A stretch of 5,197 bases of DNA from Lachnospiraceae bacterium (GTDB taxonomy: Bacteria; Bacillota; Clostridia; Lachnospirales; Lachnospiraceae), in contig JAHZHB010000081.1 in the NCBI GenBank assembly GCA_019420465.1, positions 15,846 to 21,042 of the forward strand, given 5' to 3'. The position numbers and the translations under genes were made by a program. Positions 1-5,197 of the stretch are shown here, in pieces. The notes beneath the pieces were generated by a model. That model had not been told where the DNA came from, did no database searches, and saw nothing but the letters and a program-made list of their open reading frames with translations. How positions within the stretch are numbered: position 1 is the first letter of the stretch; every line of letters begins with the position of its first letter.

Positions 1-265
1 CCTTATCGAAGGCATCGAATCCGGCAAGATCGGTGCCCTCGGTCTGGACGTAGTCGAAGGAGAACGCGGCATCGCCCACGAAGACCATCGCATCGATATC
101 TTAAGCAACCAGCAGATGGCCTATCTCCGTCAGTTTAGAAACGTAACAATGACACCCCACATGGCCTTCTACACCGACATTGCCGTAAGCCATATGGTAG
201 AATGCGGCATAGCCGGCCTTGTAGAAATGTCCAAAACCGGCAATTACTTCACAAAAATCAAATAG
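1..265 (+). CDS. D-2-hydroxyacid dehydrogenase (D-lactate dehydrogenase/VanH-like), 3' fragment
   Basis: The reading frame enters at base 2 and gives 87 residues before a TAG stop at 263-265; the start lies outside the window. The family reversibly reduces 2-oxoacids such as pyruvate to D-2-hydroxyacids with NADH in the cytosol. Visible hallmarks are GLDVVEGE (fragment residues 14-21), which matches the GLDV-x-EGE / DxYE segment carrying the catalytic Glu in D-lactate dehydrogenases, and TPHMAFYT (51-58), which contains the catalytic His (His53) and the aromatic-Tyr-Thr signature shared by D-LDH, D-hydroxyisocaproate dehydrogenase and VanH. The following helix (DIAVSHMVE) is also typical. The C-terminus ends normally, with no sign of truncation. 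Substrate cannot be fixed from this fragment: D-lactate dehydrogenase is likeliest, with hydroxyisocaproate or VanH-type dehydrogenase as alternatives. A strong terminator separates it from the next operon, so it is probably an independent unit. Confidence 0.88.
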   Translation, partial: LIEGIESGKIGALGLDVVEGERGIAHEDHRIDILSNQQMAYLRQFRNVTMTPHMAFYTDIAVSHMVECGIAGLVEMSKTGNYFTKIK

Positions 266-320
266 CCTCACTCACTCATACAATGAAACCGGCAGCCTGC
301 TCCCAATCTCATCAAAGACA

Positions 321-410
321 GCTGCCAGTATAAAAAGATCCCCCGCAAAACTGTCAAAAACGCCCTCAGTTTTGCGGGGGATCTTTTTATACTGGCAGCG
401 TCATTTTTTT
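321..410 (+). terminator. Strong intrinsic terminator: perfect 32-bp inverted repeat with T-run
   Basis: Bases 321-352 are the exact reverse complement of 368-399, separated by a 15-nt loop (353-367). A 7-T run follows at 404-410. The stem is composite. Its inner part is a GC-rich helix (GATCCCCCGC paired with GCGGGGGATC) flanked by A5 on the left (332-336) and T5 on the right (384-388), which alone would be a complete and bidirectional intrinsic terminator. Its outer part (GCTGCCAGTAT / ATACTGGCAGC) adds a second clamp ahead of the final T-run. A further 7-bp complement lies outside (294-300 with 420-426). It ends the dehydrogenase transcript and insulates the gntR-clpC-radA promoter. Such a long perfect arm pair is more than a terminator needs, so a dispersed palindromic repeat is also possible. 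Confidence 0.9.
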
Positions 411-448
411 GCATCTATCGCAGGCTCCCCGAAGCCCTCATTCCCCAC

Positions 449-477
449 TTTACATTTTGTGCCCACTGTGTTATCTT
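449..477 (+). promoter_or_regulatory. Predicted sigma-A promoter of the gntR-clpC-radA operon
   Basis: The -35 box TTTACA (449-454, 5 of 6 consensus) is followed by a 17-bp spacer and the -10 box TATCTT (472-477, 4 of 6). This places the transcription start near 484 and leaves a leader of about 34 nt before the ATG at 518. It is the best sigma-A match between the upstream terminator and the regulator gene. I found no tandem CtsR heptads (GGTCAAA) and no CIRCE inverted repeat in 266-517. Confidence 0.6.
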
Positions 478-487
478 AAATATAACA
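469..487. promoter_or_regulatory. Candidate autoregulatory operator (TGTTAT-N7-ATAACA)
   Basis: Bases 469-474 and 482-487 form a perfect 6-bp inverted repeat with a 7-nt spacer. The dyad covers the predicted -10 box and the likely start site. A repressor dimer bound here would block RNA polymerase. The first downstream gene encodes a GntR/YtrA-type repressor, and this subfamily commonly represses its own operon, so autoregulation is a reasonable inference. The motif is short and AT-rich and could occur by chance. Confidence 0.4.
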
Positions 488-517
488 GATATAAAACAAA
501 AGAAAGTCGGTGAGAAT

Positions 518-895
518 ATGTATCTGGAATGTATAGAAATCGATTTTAACAGTGAAGAAGCCATTTATATGCAGCTCTGTAATCAGATCATCTGGGCGAT
601 CGCCACAGACAGTCTCCACGAAGGTGAAGTTCTTCCCTCCGTCAGACAGCTGGCAGAGCGTATCGGTATCAACATGCATACCGTAAACAAGGCATATACT
701 GTACTGAAACACGAAGGTCTGGTTACCATCGACCGTCGCAAAGGTGCCGTTGTGTCGATCGACGCAGACAAGCTGTTTGCCACACAGGAGCTTCATTCGG
801 ATCTTAAATATGCACTGGCCAAAGCCTTCTGCAAAAATATATCCAAAGAAGAAGTCCATCAGATGGTGGATGAGATTTATGACGAATATAAATGA
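518..895 (+). CDS. GntR-family transcriptional regulator, YtrA subfamily
   Basis: The 125-residue protein is a cytosolic winged helix-turn-helix DNA-binding regulator. The GntR domain spans about residues 16-79: it opens with IYMQLCNQI, then has the hallmark LPSVRQLAERIGIN (39-52), recognition helix MHTVNKAYTVLKHEGLV (53-69) and the wing IDRRKGAVV (71-79). Only about 45 residues remain after the wing. That is far too short for the FadR, HutC or MocR effector domains and matches the two-helix dimerisation tail of YtrA-type repressors; the total length fits that subfamily. The ATG at 518 is supported by GGTGAG (509-514) just upstream. YtrA-type genes usually precede ABC-transporter genes; here the regulator instead lies 20 nt before clpC, in the place ctsR takes in Bacillus-type operons. 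It probably represses itself, clpC and radA. The effector or signal is unknown. Family assignment is firm; the regulon is inferred. Confidence 0.93.
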   Translation: MYLECIEIDFNSEEAIYMQLCNQIIWAIATDSLHEGEVLPSVRQLAERIGINMHTVNKAYTVLKHEGLVTIDRRKGAVVSIDADKLFATQELHSDLKYALAKAFCKNISKEEVHQMVDEIYDEYK

Positions 896-915
896 TGACA
901 GAATAAGGAGAAAAT

Positions 916-3390
916 ATGCAGGATAAATATACAGCATCTGCCAGACGGGCTCTGGTTCTGGCGGAAAAGGCCGTAGTGTCCCTGGGACATACGGCCCTTG
1001 GTACGGAACACATTTTGCTGGGACTTCTACAGGAACCAACAGGAACAGCCGGCAGGATCTTAAACGATGCCGGTGTTACCGAAGAAAAACTGCTGGAGCT
1101 TCTGGACAAGCTGGTACATGGTGACACAGCAGAAAAAAAGCGTCCGGGACGCAGAAAAGTAGACTATACACCGCGTGCCACCTATATTCTTGAAAATGCC
1201 GTTGAAGAAGCGGAGAGCTTCCGTCAGGAAAAAGTCGGCACAGAGCATATTCTTTTAGCCATTCTGAAAGAAATGGACTGTGTGGCAGCCCGTCTCTTAT
1301 ACACCATGGGTATCAATATGCAGAAACTGTACACAGATATACTGCTGGCTATGGGGATGGATATGGCAGAAGCCAGAGAAGAAGTGCAGGCAATGAAAAA
1401 CAGCACACAGGACAGTCAGGGCGGCAGTACCCCCATGCTGGAAAAATACAGTCGTGACCTGACCCGGATGGCTGCGGCAGGAAAGCTCGATCCAGTTGTA
1501 GGACGAGAGACCGAGATCGGCCGGATCATCCAGATTTTAAGCCGTCGTACCAAGAATAACCCCTGTCTGATCGGTGAACCTGGTGTAGGTAAGACAGCGA
1601 TCGTTGAAGGTCTTGCACAGCGTATCGTCGATGGTGCGGTGCCGGATACGATTTCGGGCAAACGAGTGATGGTGCTGGATATGGCAGCTATGGTTGCCGG
1701 AACCAAATACCGTGGCGAATTCGAAGAGAGGATCAAACGTGTTATCGCTGAAGTGACAGACCATCCGGGCATCCTGCTGTTTATTGACGAACTGCATACG
1801 ATCATTGGTGCGGGAGGAGCAGAGGGCTCCATGGACGCTTCCAATATTTTGAAACCGTCCCTCTCCCGTGGAGAGCTGCAGATCATCGGTGCCACTACGA
1901 TTACGGAATACCGGAAATACATTGAAAAAGATACGGCATTGGAACGACGTTTCCAACCGGTGACTGTAGATGAGCCAACCGAAGACGAAACGATAGAGAT
2001 CCTCAAAGGCCTGCGCCCGTATTACGAAAAACATCATAATGTTCAGATTACCGACGAGGCGATCGAAGCTGCAGTCAAAATGTCTGTGCGTTATATTAAT
2101 GACCGTTTTCTTCCGGACAAGGCGATCGACCTGATCGATGAGGCCGCATCCAAGCTTCGCCTTTCCGGTGTGAAAATCCCCAAAGGACTGAAAGAAGCAG
2201 AGATGCAGCTGTATCAGTTGTCCGCAGAAAAAGAAGAAGCTATTGTAAAAGATGACTTTGAACTCGCCAGAGAGATCCAGCAGGAGGAAAAAGAGCTGCA
2301 GGAGAGGATCCACCGTTTACAGCGACGTTATGCCAAAGCAAGCAGCGGACTGCATAACAGTGTAGACGCAGAATATGTGGCAGAGGTAGTATCTGACTGG
2401 ACAAAGATACCGCTGCAGCAGATCACGGAGCAGGAGTCCAGAAGACTTCTTCGTATGGAATCGGTACTGCACAAGCGTGTGATCGGGCAGAGTGAAGCTG
2501 TGGAAGCTGTGGCCAAGGCCATCCGTCGAGGACGTACAGGACTGAAAGATCCCAAAAGACCGATCGGTTCCTTTATGTTCCTCGGTCCTACCGGTGTAGG
2601 TAAAACAGAGCTTTCCAAAGCTGTTGCCGAAGCGGTCTTTGGCTCTGAAAAAGCGATGATCCGTGTAGATATGTCCGAATATATGGAAAAACACAGCGTA
2701 TCCAAGCTGATCGGCTCGCCGCCGGGATATGTCGGCCATGAGGAAGGCGGACAGCTCAGCGAAAAGGTACGCCGCAATCCTTACAGCGTCGTTCTGTTCG
2801 ATGAAATCGAAAAGGCTCATCCGGATGTGTTTAATATCCTGCTTCATGTATTGGATGATGGACATATTACAGATTCTCAGGGCCGTAGGGTGGATTTTAA
2901 ACAGACGATCATCATCATGACGTCAAATACCGGTGCACAGGCGATTCAGGAACCGAAAAGGCTTGGATTTGGTGCCAGAGAGGATGCTGCCGAGAACTAT
3001 AAACGGATGAAAGAGCGTGTGATGGAGGAAGTACGCCATACATACCGTCCGGAGTTTATTAACCGTATCGACCAGATCCTTGTATTTAAACCACTGAATA
3101 AAGAAGAGATCGAAGAGATTGTAACGCTTCTTCTTAAAGAACTGCAGGATCGCTGTACAAATCAGCTGGGCATAGAGCTTTCATTCAGACCTTCTGTCAA
3201 AGAGCGTATCGCCAAAAAAGGTTTCGACAGCAAATACGGAGCACGACCGCTCAAGAGGGAGATTCAGACACAGATCGAGGATAGCCTGGCTGAAGAGATC
3301 CTTTCCGGCCGCGCACAAAAGGGCGATCATGTGACGGTTACTGTTAAAGACGATCAGATCAGAATTCTGGTCAGAAAACATGAGGCATAG
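916..3390 (+). CDS. clpC: ATP-dependent Clp protease ATP-binding subunit ClpC
   Basis: This 824-residue cytosolic Hsp100/AAA+ unfoldase feeds proteins to the ClpP peptidase. It has two N-domain repeats (about 1-145, each with GTEHILL), then D1 AAA+ with Walker A GEPGVGKT (220-227), Walker B LLFIDE (287-292) and arginine finger region ALERRF (341-346). A coiled middle domain of the UVR type (about 420-475) separates it from D2, which has Walker A GPTGVGKT (557-564), Walker B VVLFDE (625-630), arginine finger region RPEFINR (711-717) and sensor-2 GARPLKR (775-781). The tripeptide LGF (683-685) fits the ClpP-docking loop. The middle domain and this loop separate ClpC from ClpB, which lacks ClpP docking. 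All catalytic motifs are intact and length is normal. AAGGAG (905-910) lies 5 nt before the ATG. In Bacillus ClpC works with McsB and MecA adaptors; neither is encoded here. Neighbours are the GntR repressor upstream and radA 2 nt downstream. Confidence 0.98.
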   Translation: MQDKYTASARRALVLAEKAVVSLGHTALGTEHILLGLLQEPTGTAGRILNDAGVTEEKLLELLDKLVHGDTAEKKRPGRRKVDYTPRATYILENAVEEAESFRQEKVGTEHILLAILKEMDCVAARLLYTMGINMQKLYTDILLAMGMDMAEAREEVQAMKNSTQDSQGGSTPMLEKYSRDLTRMAAAGKLDPVVGRETEIGRIIQILSRRTKNNPCLIGEPGVGKTAIVEGLAQRIVDGAVPDTISGKRVMVLDMAAMVAGTKYRGEFEERIKRVIAEVTDHPGILLFIDELHTIIGAGGAEGSMDASNILKPSLSRGELQIIGATTITEYRKYIEKDTALERRFQPVTVDEPTEDETIEILKGLRPYYEKHHNVQITDEAIEAAVKMSVRYINDRFLPDKAIDLIDEAASKLRLSGVKIPKGLKEAEMQLYQLSAEKEEAIVKDDFELAREIQQEEKELQERIHRLQRRYAKASSGLHNSVDAEYVAEVVSDWTKIPLQQITEQESRRLLRMESVLHKRVIGQSEAVEAVAKAIRRGRTGLKDPKRPIGSFMFLGPTGVGKTELSKAVAEAVFGSEKAMIRVDMSEYMEKHSVSKLIGSPPGYVGHEEGGQLSEKVRRNPYSVVLFDEIEKAHPDVFNILLHVLDDGHITDSQGRRVDFKQTIIIMTSNTGAQAIQEPKRLGFGAREDAAENYKRMKERVMEEVRHTYRPEFINRIDQILVFKPLNKEEIEEIVTLLLKELQDRCTNQLGIELSFRPSVKERIAKKGFDSKYGARPLKREIQTQIEDSLAEEILSGRAQKGDHVTVTVKDDQIRILVRKHEA
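3382..3385 (+). promoter_or_regulatory. radA ribosome binding site inside the clpC 3' end
   Basis: GAGG lies within the last codons of clpC, 7 nt before the radA ATG at 3393. The clpC stop (TAG, 3388-3390) falls between this site and the start codon. Ribosomes finishing clpC therefore cover the radA initiation region, so translational coupling of the two genes is likely. The site fixes 3393 as the radA start. Confidence 0.65.
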
Positions 3391-3392
3391 AT

Positions 3393-4760
3393 ATGGCTAA
3401 AACCAGGAAATCGGTATTTTTCTGCCAGGAATGTGGCTATGAATCTGCTAAATGGCAGGGACAGTGTCCAGCCTGCAAAGCGTGGAATACCTTTGTGGAG
3501 GAAACACAGGCACCGGTAAAAGGTACGCACAGTGCAGGCAATGGCAAAGAGCTCAGACCCGTGACGCTCAGAGAAGTTTCTCTGGATGAAGAAAAACGTA
3601 TATCTTCCGGTATGCAGGAGCTGGACCGGGTACTGGGAGGCGGTATCGTGCGTGGTTCGCTTCTTCTGGTGGGCGGCGATCCGGGTATCGGTAAATCGAC
3701 GATCCTGTTACAGGTGTGTCGCAATCTTTCGACAGCAGGACATAAAGTCCTGTATATTTCCGGTGAGGAGTCCCTGCAGCAGATCCGTATGAGAGCAGGA
3801 CGTATCGGCGGATTTGCAGATACCCTGTATCTGCTGTGCGAGACGAATCTGGAAGATATACGAAAAACGATCGAACATACCAGACCGGAGATCGTCGTGA
3901 TCGATTCCATTCAGACGATGTACAGTGAAGAGGTGGCTTCTGCCCCGGGCAGTGTATCGCAGGTACGTGAGGCTACTTCGGTATTTTTACAGATCGCCAA
4001 AGGGTTAAATATCACGATCTTTATCGTAGGTCATGTGACGAAAGAAGGCAATGTGGCAGGACCGCGTGTCCTGGAACATATGGTAGATACAGTACTTTAT
4101 TTTGAAGGAGACAGACATGCTTCCTATCGTATTCTCAGGGGAGTTAAAAATCGTTTTGGATCAACTAACGAGATCGGTGTATTCGAAATGCGGACCGAAG
4201 GACTGGTTGAAGTGGAAAATCCTTCAGAATATATGCTGAATGGCAAACCGCAGGGAGCTTCCGGTTCTGTCGTAGCCTGTTCGATGGAAGGTACCCGGCC
4301 GATCCTTATAGAAATACAGGCACTTGTCTGCCACAGCAGTTTCGGCATTCCGAGAAGAACAGCAGCAGGTACGGATTTTAACAGGGTCAATCTTTTGATG
4401 GCTGTTCTGGAAAAAAGACTGAATATGAATCTTTCTTCCTGTGATGCCTACGTCAATATAGCTGGTGGCATCCGCATGACAGAACCGGCGATCGATCTCG
4501 GAATCGTGCTGGCAATCATATCCAGCTTTAAGGATAGAGCTATAGCGGATGATGTCCTGGCATTTGGCGAAGTAGGATTAAGCGGAGAAGTGCGTGCTGT
4601 GAGTATGGCAGAACAAAGAGTACTCGAAGCCAAAAAGCTGGGATTTGGACAGGTCATTTTGCCGGAAGTATGTATGAGCACGGTGGAAAAGGTGACGGGG
4701 ATCACCCTGCTTCCTGTTTCCACCGTGGCAGAAGCGGCCCGCCTGATCCTGCGAGATTAG
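3393..4760 (+). CDS. radA: DNA repair protein RadA (Sms)
   Basis: This 455-residue protein is of normal RadA/Sms length. It is a RecA-related ATPase that acts on recombination intermediates, promoting branch migration or DNA unwinding at D-loops during repair and, in naturally competent species, transformation. In order it has a four-cysteine zinc finger (CQEC at 11-14, CPAC at 25-28), Walker A GGDPGIGKST (94-103), Walker B IVVIDS (167-172), the RadA-specific KNRFG motif (252-256), and a C-terminal Lon-protease-like domain (about 275-455, with NIAGGIRMTEPAIDLGI at 355-371). In this family that domain serves as a DNA-binding/hexamer scaffold rather than a protease. All key residues are present. 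The start is 2 nt after the clpC stop, indicating one transcript. The clpC-radA pairing is widespread in Firmicutes, though a direct functional link between the products is not established. Confidence 0.98.
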   Translation: MAKTRKSVFFCQECGYESAKWQGQCPACKAWNTFVEETQAPVKGTHSAGNGKELRPVTLREVSLDEEKRISSGMQELDRVLGGGIVRGSLLLVGGDPGIGKSTILLQVCRNLSTAGHKVLYISGEESLQQIRMRAGRIGGFADTLYLLCETNLEDIRKTIEHTRPEIVVIDSIQTMYSEEVASAPGSVSQVREATSVFLQIAKGLNITIFIVGHVTKEGNVAGPRVLEHMVDTVLYFEGDRHASYRILRGVKNRFGSTNEIGVFEMRTEGLVEVENPSEYMLNGKPQGASGSVVACSMEGTRPILIEIQALVCHSSFGIPRRTAAGTDFNRVNLLMAVLEKRLNMNLSSCDAYVNIAGGIRMTEPAIDLGIVLAIISSFKDRAIADDVLAFGEVGLSGEVRAVSMAEQRVLEAKKLGFGQVILPEVCMSTVEKVTGITLLPVSTVAEAARLILRD

Positions 4761-4808
4761 GTCATCAGCGCTTTATCTGGATTCCGATTATATAACAGGA
4801 TGAGATAT

Positions 4809-4853
4809 GCCAGTCAGGTGAAATGCTGTGAATGCTCATCTGGCTGGTTTATT
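4809..4853 (+). terminator. Probable intrinsic terminator of the gntR-clpC-radA operon
   Basis: Bases 4809-4821 can pair with 4836-4848 as RNA over 13 bp (ten Watson-Crick and three G-U pairs), closing a 14-nt loop. The stem is followed by UUUAUU (4848-4853). It starts about 48 nt after the radA stop, the expected place for an operon terminator. The interrupted U-tract and the G-U pairs suggest only moderate efficiency. An upstream segment (GATGAG, 4799-4804) could compete for the 3' arm (CTCATC, 4835-4840), but this is only 6 bp. Confidence 0.6.
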
Positions 4854-4957
4854 GCCATGTATATCCATAATTGATTCAGAGCCCCCATTTTGATTAACAG
4901 GGGTATGGCACAGAGAGCACACATAAGCCTGTCTGTGTATATGAGAGACACTTTTAC
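4854..4957. other. Spacer between radA terminator and rRNA promoters, no recognisable content
   Basis: I see no coding frame of useful length, no convincing promoter, tRNA or repeat here. There are only short complementarities, such as CCCC/GGGG around 4882-4903, ACACA/TGTGT at 4919-4923 and 4934-4938, and TGTCT/AGACA at 4930-4934 and 4946-4950. None is long enough to call a structure. Confidence 0.5.
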
Positions 4958-4986
4958 GTTTTTTTGAAATAAAATAAAAAAAGAAG

Positions 4987-5015
4987 TTGACATATTAAAT
5001 ACAGAGTGATATAGT
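4987..5015 (+). promoter_or_regulatory. rRNA operon promoter P1
   Basis: A perfect -35 box TTGACA (4987-4992), a 17-bp spacer and a -10 box TATAGT (5010-5015, 5 of 6) give a near-consensus sigma-A promoter. Immediately upstream, 4959-4985 is a T7 run followed by A-rich sequence, resembling the UP elements of rRNA promoters. With a 6-nt discriminator (AAACAA) transcription would begin at G5022. Initiation with G is the pattern that makes Bacillus subtilis rRNA promoters sensitive to GTP level; extending this here is inference. Confidence 0.85.
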
Positions 5016-5021
5016 AAACAA

Positions 5022-5051
5022 GCTGTCGCAAAGAGACAGGAACAACGACAG
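5022..5051 (+). other. Hairpin at the 5' end of the P1 transcript
   Basis: CTGTCG (5023-5028) can pair with CGACAG (5046-5051), or its first five bases can pair with GACAG at 5035-5039. The two folds are mutually exclusive. The stem begins one base after the predicted start site. It is short, so I treat it as a leader structure rather than a terminator; there is no T-tract behind it. Confidence 0.4.
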
Positions 5052-5080
5052 AAACACTTTGAAAAAAGTAAAAAAAGTTG

Positions 5081-5109
5081 TTGACAAAGAGAAGTGACTA
5101 TGATATATT
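5081..5109 (+). promoter_or_regulatory. rRNA operon promoter P2
   Basis: A perfect -35 box TTGACA (5081-5086), a 17-bp spacer and a -10 box TATATT (5104-5109, 5 of 6) lie 94 bp downstream of P1. An A-rich stretch (5061-5076) precedes the -35 box as at P1. The discriminator is AAATGA and the predicted start is G5116. Tandem near-consensus promoters with A-tracts are typical of Firmicute rRNA operons. Confidence 0.87.
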
Positions 5110-5115
5110 AAATGA

Positions 5116-5143
5116 GCTGCTTCGAAAGACAAACTTCGACAGC
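5116..5143 (+). other. Hairpin at the 5' end of the P2 transcript
   Basis: GCTG (5116-5119) pairs with CAGC (5140-5143) and TCGAA (5122-5126) pairs with TTCGA (5135-5139), leaving a 2-nt bulge (5120-5121) on the 5' side and an 8-nt loop (5127-5134). The stem begins exactly at the predicted +1 of P2. It may protect the 5' end of the leader or help leader folding. No T-tract follows. Confidence 0.5.
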
Positions 5144-5149
5144 GGATGA

Positions 5150-5165
5150 GAACCTTGATAACTGA
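5150..5165 (+). promoter_or_regulatory. boxA-like rRNA antitermination motif
   Basis: GAACCTTGATAACTGA closely resembles the TTGAAAACTGAA-type element that recurs in 16S leaders and 16S-23S spacers of Firmicutes and includes the boxA site bound by NusB-S10 for rRNA antitermination. Its position, about 35 nt after the P2 start and after a hairpin, fits that role. The match is from memory of the family motif. Confidence 0.6.
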
Positions 5166-5197
5166 ACAGTGAAACACATAAATACAATCCTCGAAAA

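Larger units (their letters stand above)
5022..5197 (+). other. 5' leader of the rRNA precursor (16S gene expected just beyond the window)
   Basis: The region downstream of the tandem promoters has no open reading frame with a ribosome binding site. Instead it holds hairpins and the boxA-like stretch seen ahead of Firmicute 16S genes. The mature 16S start (AGAGTTTGATC-type sequence) is not reached within the window, so the rRNA gene itself is inferred. A tRNA cluster or another stable RNA under the same promoters is the alternative. Confidence 0.75.

Noticed and set aside
321..399. The long inverted repeat as terminal repeats of an insertion sequence.
   Set aside because: The arms are only 15 nt apart with no coding capacity and no clear target duplication, and a T-run follows; a terminator explains it better.
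266..517. Possible CtsR heptads or CIRCE heat-shock element ahead of the clpC operon.
   Set aside because: Only one loose GTCAAA match (353-358) occurs, in the terminator loop, with no tandem partner, and no GCACTC-N-GAGTGC inverted repeat is present.
476..1039. A 187-codon open frame on the - strand across the regulator and the start of clpC.
   Set aside because: It is antisense to two well-identified genes, has no recognisable domain, and its composition (rich in Phe, Ile, Cys) looks like a shadow of the + strand coding frames.
1537..2313. A 258-codon open frame on the - strand inside clpC.
   Set aside because: It lies fully antisense to the ClpC D1 and middle domains and has no family features; open antisense frames are common opposite conserved AAA+ genes.
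4882..4965. A second terminator before the T7 run at 4959-4965 (short complements CCCC/GGGG, ACACA/TGTGT, TGTCT/AGACA).
   Set aside because: Each stem is only 4-5 bp with long loops, and none abuts the T-run; the T-run is better explained as part of the AT-rich region upstream of P1.
4995..5177. A 60-codon open frame on the - strand in the rRNA leader.
   Set aside because: It overlaps both rRNA promoters in reverse, has a low-complexity Phe/Leu/Ser composition and no recognisable domain.

Overview
The window looks like chromosomal DNA of a Gram-positive Clostridia-type Firmicute, most likely a Lachnospiraceae relative. That is an inference from moderate GC content, AAGGAG-type ribosome binding sites, a ClpC-RadA gene pair, an A-rich tandem rRNA promoter region, and a VanH/D-lactate dehydrogenase-like protein. 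No species can be named from the sequence alone. All recognisable genes lie on the + strand.

Layout. Bases 1-265 are the 3' end of a D-isomer-specific 2-hydroxyacid dehydrogenase (D-lactate dehydrogenase-like). It is followed by a very strong terminator, a perfect 32-bp inverted repeat (321-352 / 368-399) with a T-run. A sigma-A-type promoter (449-477), with a small palindrome over its -10 box, starts a compact three-gene unit. This unit is a short YtrA-type GntR repressor (518-895), the AAA+ unfoldase ClpC (916-3390) and the DNA repair/recombination ATPase RadA/Sms (3393-4760). The gaps between these genes are 20 nt and 2 nt, so they are very probably one operon. A moderate hairpin terminator with a weak T-tract follows radA (4809-4853). 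The last ~240 bases are an rRNA operon control region. It holds two near-consensus promoters (TTGACA-17-TATAGT and TTGACA-17-TATATT) behind A-rich tracts, leader hairpins, and a boxA-like motif typical of 16S leaders. The 16S gene itself should begin just beyond the right edge.

How it fits together. In Bacillus-type Firmicutes clpC sits in ctsR-mcsA-mcsB-clpC-radA, where CtsR is the stress-responsive repressor and McsB marks clients with phosphoarginine for ClpC-ClpP. Here clpC-radA is kept, but ctsR, mcsA and mcsB are absent from the locus and a GntR/YtrA-type repressor takes the first position. I see no CtsR heptad pair and no CIRCE element upstream. The simplest reading is that protein-quality control and RadA are under a different, probably autoregulated repressor. 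This regulatory rewiring is the most interesting point. The rest is ordinary core-genome content, and I see no mobile element, CRISPR array or defence system.
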